21,394 nucleotides of DNA from Vulcanimicrobiia bacterium (GTDB lineage Bacteria > Eremiobacterota > Eremiobacteria > Baltobacterales > Baltobacteraceae). Below the pieces are notes generated by a model. The model worked only from the letters and a program-made list of their open reading frames with translations, did not search any database and had not been told where the DNA came from. Where the stretch lies: positions 1 through 21,394 of the forward strand of contig JAMXLG010000389.1 of assembly GCA_024281135.1 (NCBI GenBank). Direction: 5' to 3'. Each line of letters starts with the position of its first letter. The stretch's first letter is position 1. The position numbers and the translations under genes are program-made. Positions 15,975-21,394 of the stretch are shown here, piece after piece.

Positions 15975-15997
15975 TGGGCTAGCCCTCAAAAACGCCG

Positions 15998-16003
15998 TAG
16001 AAT
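15998..16003 (+). promoter_or_regulatory. Possible -10 element of the kinase gene, leaderless geometry
   Basis: TAGAAT ends eight bases before the kinase ATG at 16012, the same spacing class as the strong promoter at 11950-11977. No convincing -35 hexamer is found at 16-18 bases, and no Shine-Dalgarno sequence lies before the ATG. The call rests on position and resemblance only. Confidence 0.35.
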
Positions 16004-16011
16004 AGCCGCAC

Positions 16012-17076
16012 ATGAAGCTCTGGATTCCTCTTTGTTGGCTCGCCCTCGCACTGTTCGATGCGTCGAGGACGGTTGGCGCGATGCAAGCAATGGGAATGCA
16101 GCACAACTGGACTCTGGTTTTTGCGATCGAGGCGGTGAGTTGCCTACCGTGGGTGGTCGCAACCTGGTTCATCATTTGGCTCGCGAATCGCATGCGCTCC
16201 GCACCGCGCGTGCCGGCTTGGAGCGCTCACGTCGTCACAGCTCTCTGCGCGAACGCGCTCTTTGCCGCATGGACGACGTTTCTCGTCGTCACATTCCGCC
16301 CGTTCGGTCCCGATTTTCCCCCGCAGGCACTTCCGCATTTTCTCAATGGGCTTACGAATGATCTTCCGACGACGATCGTCGCCTATGCGCTGATCCTGAC
16401 AATGAACACCTTCTTCGACTCGCGCGAGCGTCTCACAAAACAGAGCATCGAACTGGCGCAGCTCAACGAGCAACTTGCGCAGGCCCAACTGAGCGCCTTG
16501 CGTCGTCAGATCGAGCCTCATTTTCTCTTTAACGCGTTGAATTCGATCGCCGGCCTTATTCGCGAGAACAAATCAAGCGAAGCGATCACAATGCTCGTAA
16601 GCTTGAGCGACTTCTTGCGCCACACGCTTTCGGAGTCGAACCGCCGGGAAGTCCCTCTATCCGAAGAGCTTGATTTTGTGAAGCAGTACTTGGCCGCACA
16701 AAAAGCGCGCTTCGCTGAACGACTCAAACTGAGCATCGACGTGCCAAGGGAACTTCAGGACGCGGCGATCCCCAATCTCATTCTCCAACCTCTCGTCGAG
16801 AACGCAATAAAGCACGGTATAGAAAAACGCAAAGACGGCGGCTCCGTGCGCATTGCAGCGCGCTCGCAAGATAATCAGTTACGCATCAGCGTGTCAAACG
16901 ACGGGCCATCATTCGAGCCCGGATGTGAGACCCTTTCGACCGGCGTCGGTGTCGCCAACGTACGCGCTCGCCTGAAGGCTCTCTACGGTGATGCCGCGTC
17001 GTTCATGATGAATGCGCAAGGTGTCGGCGGCGTTGAGGTCGCGATCACTCTACCGCTACGCATCGCGACCAGCTAA
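16012..17076 (+). CDS. LytS/YehU-type sensor histidine kinase
   Basis: The 354 residues contain four hydrophobic segments (about 5-25, 33-58, 72-95 and 118-133), a short coiled-coil linker (LTKQSIELAQLNEQLAQAQL) and a His_kinase plus HATPase module. The phosphoacceptor is His170 in RRQIEPHFLFNALNSIA. The N-box is in LILQPLVENAIKHG and the G-box in GVGVANVRARLKALYG. Kinases of this family usually pair with a LytTR response regulator encoded directly downstream and sense the membrane or a small ligand through their membrane segments. No regulator follows here; instead there are gene fragments. It diverges from the exported operon and could control it through a regulator encoded elsewhere. No extracellular sensor domain of note is present. 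Confidence 0.92.
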   Translation: MKLWIPLCWLALALFDASRTVGAMQAMGMQHNWTLVFAIEAVSCLPWVVATWFIIWLANRMRSAPRVPAWSAHVVTALCANALFAAWTTFLVVTFRPFGPDFPPQALPHFLNGLTNDLPTTIVAYALILTMNTFFDSRERLTKQSIELAQLNEQLAQAQLSALRRQIEPHFLFNALNSIAGLIRENKSSEAITMLVSLSDFLRHTLSESNRREVPLSEELDFVKQYLAAQKARFAERLKLSIDVPRELQDAAIPNLILQPLVENAIKHGIEKRKDGGSVRIAARSQDNQLRISVSNDGPSFEPGCETLSTGVGVANVRARLKALYGDAASFMMNAQGVGGVEVAITLPLRIATS

Positions 17077-17089
17077 TGCCAATCCGAAC

Positions 17090-17194
17090 GCTTATCGGAC
17101 GGACCAGAATGCGGCCGTCACCGTAACCACCAACGGTACGACGAGTGCAGTTCTATCGCGAAGCCAGCAGCAATTCGTAGACAGCGCCCTCTAG
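17090..17194 (+). pseudogene. Orphan ComEC C-terminal tail (third copy)
   Basis: Starting 13 bases after the kinase stop, the frame reads AYRTDQNAAVTVTTNGTTSA, then VLSRSQQQFVDSAL and a TAG. It aligns to the end of intact ComEC (VYRTDEDGGVTVVTDGTTST, then VRSQNTTL). It is shorter at its 5' end than the tail at 11979-12082 but shares the RTDQN...AVT version with it and an identical 11-base stretch (CGGACGGACCA at 12045-12055 and 17096-17106), where intact comEC differs. No start codon is associated with it. Confidence 0.68.
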
Positions 17195-17265
17195 CATTGG
17201 GTTGGTCGTCCGGGTGGAATTTTGCTGCTGTCCTAGACAACGATCGTCCGCCACGCGACGCATCG

Positions 17266-17473
17266 ACCTTGCGGCGGGCAACAGATGTTCTCGGCTTCGT
17301 TGACGAAATACTGAAAAGATCGCGCCCATCACGCGACACTGCGAAGCAAAGAGCACGAAACGCTCCTCGTTGCGCTGCGCAAAACGTTCGGGGAAGATGA
17401 AACCGAGAAACTCATGGTTGCGTGAAAACAGCTCTCGGAAGATCAGGCGGTATCAGAGGCTCTCGCCAATTAA
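17266..17473 (+). pseudogene. Broken C-terminal tail of a large ATPase/TPR-type transcriptional regulator
   Basis: Two frames give a continuous protein-like sequence. The first ends LRRATDVLGFVDEILKRSRP...DTAKQ. After a shift near 17341 it continues SKEHETLLVALRKTFGEDET, then EKLMVA, a TGA at 17423-17425, and in the same frame KQLSEDQAVSEALAN before TAA. The pattern LLGFVD...E..LL.ALR..LGE......A....SEDQAV.EAL is the ending of many large ATP-binding, TPR-containing regulators. One frameshift, one in-frame stop and no upstream portion mean it is a decayed remnant. The assignment comes from pattern memory only. Confidence 0.5.
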
Positions 17474-17928
17474 CTAAACTGGACGAAGAGCGCGCCGTCT
17501 TTAGCTTGAAACACCCCCATGCGAATACGGCCGTCATCGAAATTGAAATAGGTATTGCTAAATCGCGGGCACTGACGCTTGTCTTTTATTTCAAAACGAG
17601 GCGAAGCTGCCGGCGTAGGAGTCGGGGCAGTTTCTCCTACGTAGTTAGGTAACGTTTGCGTCGTTGCCGTGACCAATTCAGAGTCGAGCACAACAGCATA
17701 GCCGTGCGTCCTAACGAGGCGAAGCACGTAAGGTTCACAGTGTCCGGCGCCTTTATTGTAAATGCGCATAACCTCTTGATCCGGCAGTGTTATCGTCGCG
17801 CACAAGTCCAGTGCACTGCACTCAGGACGCGCCTCGGCCACCGATCCATCAGGATAGGTGACCGACGTTGACGCGTAAGGCGTGGCTACACCGAGTGACA
17901 GCATGAGTGTGAAAGCAAGAATGTTCAT
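17470..17928 (-). CDS. Small exported four-cysteine protein of unknown function
   Basis: This 152-residue protein begins with a signal peptide (MNILAFTLMLSLGVATPYAS). The mature part has four cysteines (ECS, LCA, HCE, QCP), an even number that fits two disulfides outside the cytoplasm, and a Pro/Thr/Ala linker (TAPTPTPAASPRFEI) before a C-terminal segment with NTYFNFDDGRIRMGVFQ. I recognise no family. Its ATG follows the stop of the hydrolase lipoprotein gene by one base, so the two are certainly co-translated. It is the last gene of the three-gene run headed by the HTH regulator at 19252. Its stop region overlaps the end of the broken regulator remnant on the other strand. Confidence 0.75.
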   Translation of the reverse strand: MNILAFTLMLSLGVATPYASTSVTYPDGSVAEARPECSALDLCATITLPDQEVMRIYNKGAGHCEPYVLRLVRTHGYAVVLDSELVTATTQTLPNYVGETAPTPTPAASPRFEIKDKRQCPRFSNTYFNFDDGRIRMGVFQAKDGALFVQFS

Positions 17929-17929
17929 G

Positions 17930-18847
17930 TTAAATGGTGTGCATTAAGTGGTGCGCGGCCTTTTCGATTAGATCTTCTGCTACGTCCGGATGCGACGTCA
18001 TCGATAGGTGCGAGGCATCGACCTCGACGATTTCCGCGTGTGCGCGCTTAGCCATGAAGAGTTGCTCGGCCGGAGGAAGCACGCGGTCTTCCGTACCGAT
18101 CATGAACCAAGACGGGATCGTCTTCCAAGCCGGCGTTCCCGATTTCGCCGCTGCGGCGCTGAGCGTTAGTGCACGCTGTGTCGATGCCAAAACGGACGCT
18201 TCGTTCGACGGCAAATCGTTCGCAAAGTCCTCACGGACGACATTTGCCTTGAGGTACAAGTCCGCATCTCCGCCTGGAAGTGGCACGACACTAAATACGG
18301 TCGCCGGAGGCGCATTAAGCGCGGACCCGGGTCGTGCGCTTGCAAGTTGCAGCAGCGACTCGCCCGCGTCAGGCGCGAAGGCATCAATAAAGACGAGCGC
18401 TTTGACGTTCGGATTGCCGAAAGCGGCATTTGTAATCACTGCTCCACCGTATGAGTGTCCAACAAGAACGATCGGTCCTGAAATTGTTTTCAGAAATCCA
18501 GCCAGATAGACAGCGTCGGAAGTTAATCCCCGAAGCGGATTCGGCGGTGCGTAGACGGTGTAGCCGTCACCTTGTAAGCGAGAAATTACTCCACTAAAGC
18601 CCGATGCATCGGCCCAAGCGCCATGCACCAAAACGATGGTCGGTTTTGCGCCCGTGCTCGTGAGAGCGTTCATAGGAGTGCGCGCCGCCTCGGCGAGCGA
18701 GCTTTCATTGAGATGGTTTGCGCTTTCGCCTGTCGGCGTAATATTGCCACCGCCTCCGCTATACGCACCAGGGCCGCCACTGCAAGCGACCAGCGCACAC
18801 GCGAACGCAAGTAGAAAAAACTTCGGCTTCATTATTTTGCCGATCAT
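17930..18847 (-). CDS. Alpha/beta hydrolase lipoprotein
   Basis: The 305-residue frame carries a lipoprotein signal (MKPKFFLLAFACALVAC, lipobox LVAC, Cys22) and a Gly-rich tether, then an alpha/beta hydrolase fold: oxyanion-hole VHGAWADASGF, nucleophile elbow GHSYGG with Ser132, acid Asp254 (GTEDRVLPP) and His280 (DASHLSM). The triad is complete. Close relatives are annotated as salicylate/methyl-ester-type hydrolases, but the substrate is unknown. It should sit on the outer face of a membrane. ATG 18847 follows the HTH gene's stop by six bases; the ATG at 18832 starts directly at MKPKFF and is equally plausible. It is the middle gene of an HTH regulator-hydrolase-small secreted protein operon. 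Confidence 0.9.
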   Translation of the reverse strand: MIGKIMKPKFFLLAFACALVACSGGPGAYSGGGGNITPTGESANHLNESSLAEAARTPMNALTSTGAKPTIVLVHGAWADASGFSGVISRLQGDGYTVYAPPNPLRGLTSDAVYLAGFLKTISGPIVLVGHSYGGAVITNAAFGNPNVKALVFIDAFAPDAGESLLQLASARPGSALNAPPATVFSVVPLPGGDADLYLKANVVREDFANDLPSNEASVLASTQRALTLSAAAAKSGTPAWKTIPSWFMIGTEDRVLPPAEQLFMAKRAHAEIVEVDASHLSMTSHPDVAEDLIEKAAHHLMHTI

Positions 18848-18853
18848 GATCTC

Positions 18854-19252
18854 TTAATTAACCTCATTTAAGTGTGGAACCGCGAAGGTACGCTGCGCGT
18901 TGTACGCCGCGTAAAGTTCGGGGAACGCCAGATAATAAAGACTTATTTGCTCGAGTGGGCTCAGCCGAAGCGCCGCGCACAATTTTCCCAAAAGCGAGAT
19001 TGAAACGCGAATTGAGCGTCCGCTTTCGAACCAACGATACCAATCATTCGATACACCGATGAGTTCGGCGACTTCTTCTCGTCTAAGGCCGATAACGCGT
19101 CTGCGCGTTGTATTTGGTAAGCCGACATCGGACGGATTGAGCCGCGAGCGGCAACGCATCAGAAAAGCCCGAAGCTTTGCGCACCGGTCTTTGTCGTACG
19201 CCGACCATCCCTTATTTGTACCTCTTGAATTCGAAAATTCTGGATGTGTCAT
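18854..19252 (-). CDS. HTH (XRE/MmyB-type) regulator, stand-alone DNA-binding domain
   Basis: This 132-residue protein matches the N-terminal DNA-binding part of MmyB-like regulators: LRAFLMRCRSRLNPSDVGLP, then RRRVIGLRREEVAELIGVSN with the helix-turn-helix at about residues 56-78, WYRWFESGR, and the closing helices to YYLAFPEL. Full-length family members carry a PAS-like ligand-binding domain after this point; here the protein ends about 20 residues later, so it is a short form with no visible sensor. It heads the operon with the hydrolase lipoprotein and the four-cysteine protein and probably controls them. No promoter is clear in the 99 bases upstream. The end VPHLNEVN shows no sign of a frameshift in the following DNA. 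Confidence 0.88.
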   Translation of the reverse strand: MTHPEFSNSRGTNKGWSAYDKDRCAKLRAFLMRCRSRLNPSDVGLPNTTRRRVIGLRREEVAELIGVSNDWYRWFESGRSIRVSISLLGKLCAALRLSPLEQISLYYLAFPELYAAYNAQRTFAVPHLNEVN

Positions 19253-19351
19253 GGACGCATTGTCGCAACAGAGCGATTCGACAGGACTCGAAATATCTGA
19301 ATTGACGATTTCAGCGGATCGAAGCCGGAGCTCATGCTCTACGAACTTTTT

Positions 19352-19705
19352 CTACGCGGCGTGGGAGGAGAGAATGCTAGATAATACAGGGACGCCCAGC
19401 CGCAGCAGGCTCGCCGACTGTTGTTCATTTAGCATGAACGCCCGGCAGATTCGATCCATCAGCGACAATGATGCATGCACCGGATAGCCGGCTTCTAAAA
19501 GCCCATACCACGTCCGGCTTACGCCGATTGCCTCGGCGAGCTCTTCCTGGGTAACCGTCTTCCCGATCCGATTCCCAAGCCGTCTGAAGTCGCCTATCCA
19601 GAACGCACTCTTGGGGATTCCCAGTCGTGATTGTTTTAGCAGATCTGCGAAGCTTTGAAGCCGTGCGTGCTCTGTGTCATCGATCGTGAGTGCAACTCTG
19701 GCCAT
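19352..19705 (-). CDS. Second small HTH (XRE/MmyB-like) regulator
   Basis: From the second of two adjacent ATGs this protein has 117 residues. Its helix-turn-helix (TVTQEELAEAIGVSRTWYGL, about residues 50-69) and the following helices align with the HTH of the neighbour at 18854-19252, so the two are distant paralogues. The usual N-terminal arginine-rich LRREEV is TQEELAEA here, and there is no ligand-binding domain. ATG 19705 is preferred because GGAGGT lies five bases upstream, whereas the ATG at 19708 has only two bases of spacing. It is transcribed away from the marR gene from an overlapping promoter. Targets are unknown; the divergent MarR gene and the operon downstream are natural candidates. 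Confidence 0.82.
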   Translation of the reverse strand: MARVALTIDDTEHARLQSFADLLKQSRLGIPKSAFWIGDFRRLGNRIGKTVTQEELAEAIGVSRTWYGLLEAGYPVHASLSLMDRICRAFMLNEQQSASLLRLGVPVLSSILSSHAA

Positions 19706-19708
19706 CAT

Positions 19709-19722
19709 CCACCTCCAGGTGG
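19709..19722. promoter_or_regulatory. Inverted repeat covering the HTH gene's ribosome binding site
   Basis: CCACCT and AGGTGG flank two bases immediately upstream of the minus-strand ATGs. The right arm supplies the Shine-Dalgarno sequence on the minus strand. It could be an operator or an RNA fold that limits translation, although a two-base loop is too short unless the stem frays. Confidence 0.35.
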
Positions 19723-19727
19723 GTAAT

Positions 19728-19756
19728 TTGACGTAAAACTATCTTGGTGGTATATT
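19728..19756 (+). promoter_or_regulatory. Promoter of the MarR gene
   Basis: TTGACG (19728-19733) and TATATT (19751-19756) are 17 bases apart, close to the sigma-70 consensus. Transcription should begin near 19763, giving a leader of about 27 bases that contains the AAGG ribosome binding site seven bases before ATG 19790. The -10 element is shared with the promoter on the other strand. Confidence 0.75.
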
Positions 19757-19780
19757 ACGACATCGAAATATCTCCGTCAA
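19752..19780 (-). promoter_or_regulatory. Divergent promoter of the second HTH gene, sharing the -10 region
   Basis: On the minus strand TTGACG (19780-19775) and TAATAT (19757-19752) are also 17 bases apart. Transcription should begin near 19745, about 40 bases before ATG 19705. The two -10 hexamers overlap by five base pairs, so the two promoters are near mirror images around 19754 and RNA polymerase cannot occupy both. Confidence 0.72.
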
Positions 19781-19790
19781 GGTACTTTGA
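19777..19790. promoter_or_regulatory. Imperfect palindrome over the MarR gene start, possible autoregulatory operator
   Basis: TCAAGGTACTTTGA matches its reverse complement at 12 of 14 positions and has a GTAC centre. It covers the ribosome binding site and the first base of the marR ATG and touches the -35 of the opposite promoter. MarR proteins usually bind such dyads in their own promoter region, so it may control both genes. Confidence 0.4.
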
Positions 19791-20308
19791 TGTCAAAAGA
19801 AATTCAGGCTAAAGATGAAGTCGACCGCGTGCTCGCTTTGCCCGACTCAGTGGCCAAGTTCACGGGTCCTGACCCCACGTACATGAGCATTATCAGCCGC
19901 ATCTATCGCATCGCTGCCCACGTCGACCGCCGCGCGGCGCAAGTTTACGGCCCGCACGGACTCACGCGTGGTGAGGCTGACGTTCTGTCGGCGCTTTATC
20001 GATTTGGAGACTCGCTCTCGCCGACGACTCTCGCCGCATCTCTGCTGACCTCGCCTGGTGCGATGACGAACCGTCTCGACCGATTGGAACGCGGAGGGTT
20101 AATTGTGCGCGAGATCGTTGAAACCGACAAGCGAAGTTACAGTGTTTCCTTGACTCCGCAGGGGAGGCGCCTCTATGCAACAGCGCTCGAGGATCGCAAG
20201 GCAGCTCATGCCGACTTGATACCAGGATTAAATCGCAAGGAACGAGAGCAGCTGATTCCGCTTTTGCGAAAAGTTCTGCTCGCGATCGAATCAAAAGAGC
20301 GCGAGTAG
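19790..20308 (+). CDS. MarR family transcriptional regulator
   Basis: This 172-residue protein has the MarR winged helix: dimerisation helices at both ends, GLTRGEADVLSALYRFG (57-73), LSPTTLAASLLTSPGAMTNR with the recognition helix at about 88-100, and the wing ETDKRSYSVSLTPQG (111-125). MarR regulators are dimeric, commonly repress their own gene and neighbours and let go on binding phenolic compounds or on oxidation; there is no cysteine here, so oxidation sensing is unlikely. ATG 19790 is preceded by AAGG at seven bases; a TTG directly before it is in frame. The gene has a near-consensus promoter and a strong terminator, so it is a single-gene unit. The HTH gene divergent to it is the likely co-target. 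Confidence 0.93.
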   Translation: MSKEIQAKDEVDRVLALPDSVAKFTGPDPTYMSIISRIYRIAAHVDRRAAQVYGPHGLTRGEADVLSALYRFGDSLSPTTLAASLLTSPGAMTNRLDRLERGGLIVREIVETDKRSYSVSLTPQGRRLYATALEDRKAAHADLIPGLNRKEREQLIPLLRKVLLAIESKERE

Positions 20309-20329
20309 CGTTCATGTTGCCGAAGATAC

Positions 20330-20367
20330 AAGGCCGCGCTCCACAATTTCGGAGCGCGGCCTTTTTT
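20330..20367 (+). terminator. Intrinsic terminator after the MarR gene
   Basis: GGCCGCGCTCC (20332-20342) pairs perfectly with GGAGCGCGGCC (20351-20361) across an 8-base loop. Two further A-T pairs close the base and a run of six T follows from 20362. It starts 22 bases after the MarR stop codon and is the clearest terminator in the window. Confidence 0.92.
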
Positions 20368-20452
20368 GTTAACCGCCGCGTAGCAGACACGCTTGCCGTG
20401 CTCAACTAACGTCGTTGTATCAAACGAAATCCACCAAGTTGGAGCAAGCAAG

Positions 20453-20611
20453 ATGGGCATTCAGATCTTCCAGAACGTTAGAGATGCAATGCGCGCCGGT
20501 TTTCAAATCGAGTCGCCGATCCCGGACACCGAAGGTTTCCTTCACGCGCGCACTCGGACCAGCATGGGTTGGGCTCGAGCCCTGGTCGCGATGCACGGCG
20601 AGCGGAGCTGA
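20453..20611 (+). CDS. Small conserved-looking hypothetical protein (52 residues)
   Basis: The frame reads MGIQIFQNVRDAMRAGFQIE, then SPIPDTEGFLHARTRTSMGW and ARALVAMHGERS. A GGAG lies eight bases upstream of ATG 20453. The pattern of short helix (VRDAMRAGFQI), Asp-rich turn and a strand ending in GWARALV looks like a compact soluble domain and not a random shadow, but I cannot name a family. It follows the MarR terminator and must have its own promoter; a candidate TTGCCG at 20393-20398 has no convincing -10 partner. The same frame continues past the TGA with another protein-like stretch, so this may be the front half of a longer interrupted gene. Confidence 0.5.
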   Translation: MGIQIFQNVRDAMRAGFQIESPIPDTEGFLHARTRTSMGWARALVAMHGERS

Positions 20612-20785
20612 TGGCAAACGACGGCGACGCCGGAGCAGCAAGCACAGCGTCAAAATCTCGTTATCGTCGATCTTGTCGGCACATACAAGACAATGGCCGG
20701 AACCGTCTCATATGGCGGATCGCCCGCAGACCCGAGGACGAGCGTTCTTCGGGCGGAGAACTATGAAACGGGGTTCTCCTTATAG
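20612..20785 (+). pseudogene. In-frame continuation past a TGA, possible second half of a broken gene
   Basis: Directly after the TGA at 20609-20611, and in the same frame, the DNA reads TPEQQAQRQNLVIVDLVGTY, then KTMAGTVSYGGSP and VLRAENYETGFSL before TAG at 20783-20785. It has no good start codon of its own apart from an internal ATG. The alternative frame here (from ATG 20611) gives a basic, repetitive peptide that looks like a shadow. The final bases overlap the stop of the convergent gene at 20780. Either a stop mutation split one gene or two unrelated short pieces happen to share a frame. Confidence 0.35.
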
Positions 20786-21394
20786 ACTAGCGGCCTTATC
20801 GTAGTTCGGAAGCGGCTTTATCAAGGGATCGAGAAGGCTGCGCGCATCGGCCGCACTGAGAACTTGCGAGCGATCGAGCTTGATGAGTTGCGCTTGGTCA
20901 GGGTCAGGCTCCCAGACATCTTCACCGACTAATCGACATTGATCGTCGTACGGCCAAATCATTTGAATCGTCGACCGATAGAGATACATGTCGTCGCTGT
21001 CGGGTTTTGCGTCTTTCGAGGATAAGATCTGTTTGAGAAGCCGATCGGATAACATCTTTGGGAGATGCCCGAGCGCTTTATTCACTCGAACAGCCTTGCC
21101 CCAGACTTGCTGGTATAAAATGCCAACCGAAGTGATGTAGTGGTCGGACACCGCTACCTCTTCGTTTTCGGCATAGAAGATAGTTTGATTTGTTATTGTC
21201 CAAGCCCGGTACAGCCCTTTGACCGCGTCCTGCCCTTCGAGCTTCGAGTTGATCTCGGCAGCATGGAAATGATAGACGGGGCGTTCGACCATCATGTCGG
21301 GAGTAAATATTTCTTCGTATCTTCCCGCGATCTCCAGGTAGCGATGGCGATAGTACGCCTGCAGCATGAACCGATGCCGCGGTTTGATCGTTTC
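20780..21394 (-). CDS. NTF2/SnoaL-like protein (5' end off the window)
   Basis: The frame is open from the right edge to the TAA at 20780, giving 204 visible residues. An ATG exists at 21367, but the nine codons before it (ETIKPRHRF) are in frame and protein-like, so the true start probably lies outside the window. The N-terminal part, YYRHRYLEIAGRYEEIFTPD, then MVERPVYHFHAAEINSKLEG and the strands through ITSVGILYQQVWG, has the shape of an NTF2-like (SnoaL) alpha+beta barrel, a fold used by small cyclases, isomerases and ligand-binding proteins. The C-terminal 70 residues (MIWPYDDQCRLVGEDVWEPD onward) extend beyond the usual domain. No signal peptide is visible. Fold assignment is tentative; function is unknown. 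Confidence 0.7.
   Translation of the reverse strand, partial: ETIKPRHRFMLQAYYRHRYLEIAGRYEEIFTPDMMVERPVYHFHAAEINSKLEGQDAVKGLYRAWTITNQTIFYAENEEVAVSDHYITSVGILYQQVWGKAVRVNKALGHLPKMLSDRLLKQILSSKDAKPDSDDMYLYRSTIQMIWPYDDQCRLVGEDVWEPDPDQAQLIKLDRSQVLSAADARSLLDPLIKPLPNYDKAASL

Noticed and set aside
11167..17473. Prophage or insertion sequence as the source of the accessory region
   Set aside because: I found no transposase, integrase, phage structural gene, terminal inverted repeats or tRNA target in the region.
1..21394. CRISPR array, tRNA, rRNA or riboswitch
   Set aside because: No evenly spaced direct repeats, cloverleaf-like sequence, rRNA-like block or recognisable riboswitch core was seen while reading both strands; structured-RNA profile searches were not possible.

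Overview
This window is bacterial, of moderately high G+C, and reads like one contig of an environmental, probably Gram-negative (lipoprotein-exporting), naturally competent lineage. It carries two parts of a DNA-uptake machine (ComEA-like and ComEC), a leucyl-tRNA synthetase of bacterial type and many exported enzymes. The mix of serine carboxypeptidase, PadR, lone HTH regulators and possible leaderless promoters would fit a poorly cultured phylum such as Candidatus Eremiobacterota. That placement is a guess; nothing in the window proves it.

Layout. (1) 1-4113, minus strand: a co-directional run comEA-like > long-chain acyl-CoA ligase > PadR regulator > 91-residue zinc-knuckle protein > exported S10 carboxypeptidase, which runs off the left edge. 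(2) 4188-7885, plus strand: leuS and a translationally coupled FAD-dependent monooxygenase-like protein. (3) 7882-8814, minus: a UDP-sugar epimerase-like SDR whose stop codon overlaps that of the monooxygenase in a TTAA. (4) 8851-11166, plus: a full-length comEC with an intact metallo-beta-lactamase tail. (5) 11.2-17.5 kb: accessory DNA littered with 3' gene fragments. There is a substrate-binding-protein tail at 11208-11360, two separate ComEC-like tails at 11979-12082 and 17090-17194, and a broken regulator tail at 17266-17473. Between them lies a tightly packed minus-strand operon (15893 to 12093) of DJ-1/PfpI protein, lipoprotein, MetX-like alpha/beta hydrolase, a second lipoprotein copy and a lipocalin-like protein, all apparently exported. 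A sixth exported lipocalin-like gene (11361-11942) has its own strong promoter and operator-like palindrome. A LytS-type histidine kinase (16012-17076) diverges from the operon and has no response regulator beside it. (6) 17470-19252, minus: HTH regulator > alpha/beta-hydrolase lipoprotein > small four-cysteine exported protein. (7) 19352-20308: a second HTH regulator and a MarR regulator transcribed divergently from two promoters that share one -10 region; the MarR gene ends at a strong terminator. (8) 20453-20785: a small ORF and its in-frame continuation past a TGA. (9) 20780-21394, minus: an NTF2/SnoaL-like protein entering from the right edge.

The most unusual points are the repeated, diverged ComEC tails bracketing the accessory genes, which suggest that the 3' end of comEC is a repeated site of DNA gain and loss; the exported operon with a tandemly duplicated lipoprotein around a MetX-like hydrolase; and the symmetric two-way promoter at 19728-19780. 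No transposase, integrase, CRISPR array, tRNA or rRNA was seen.
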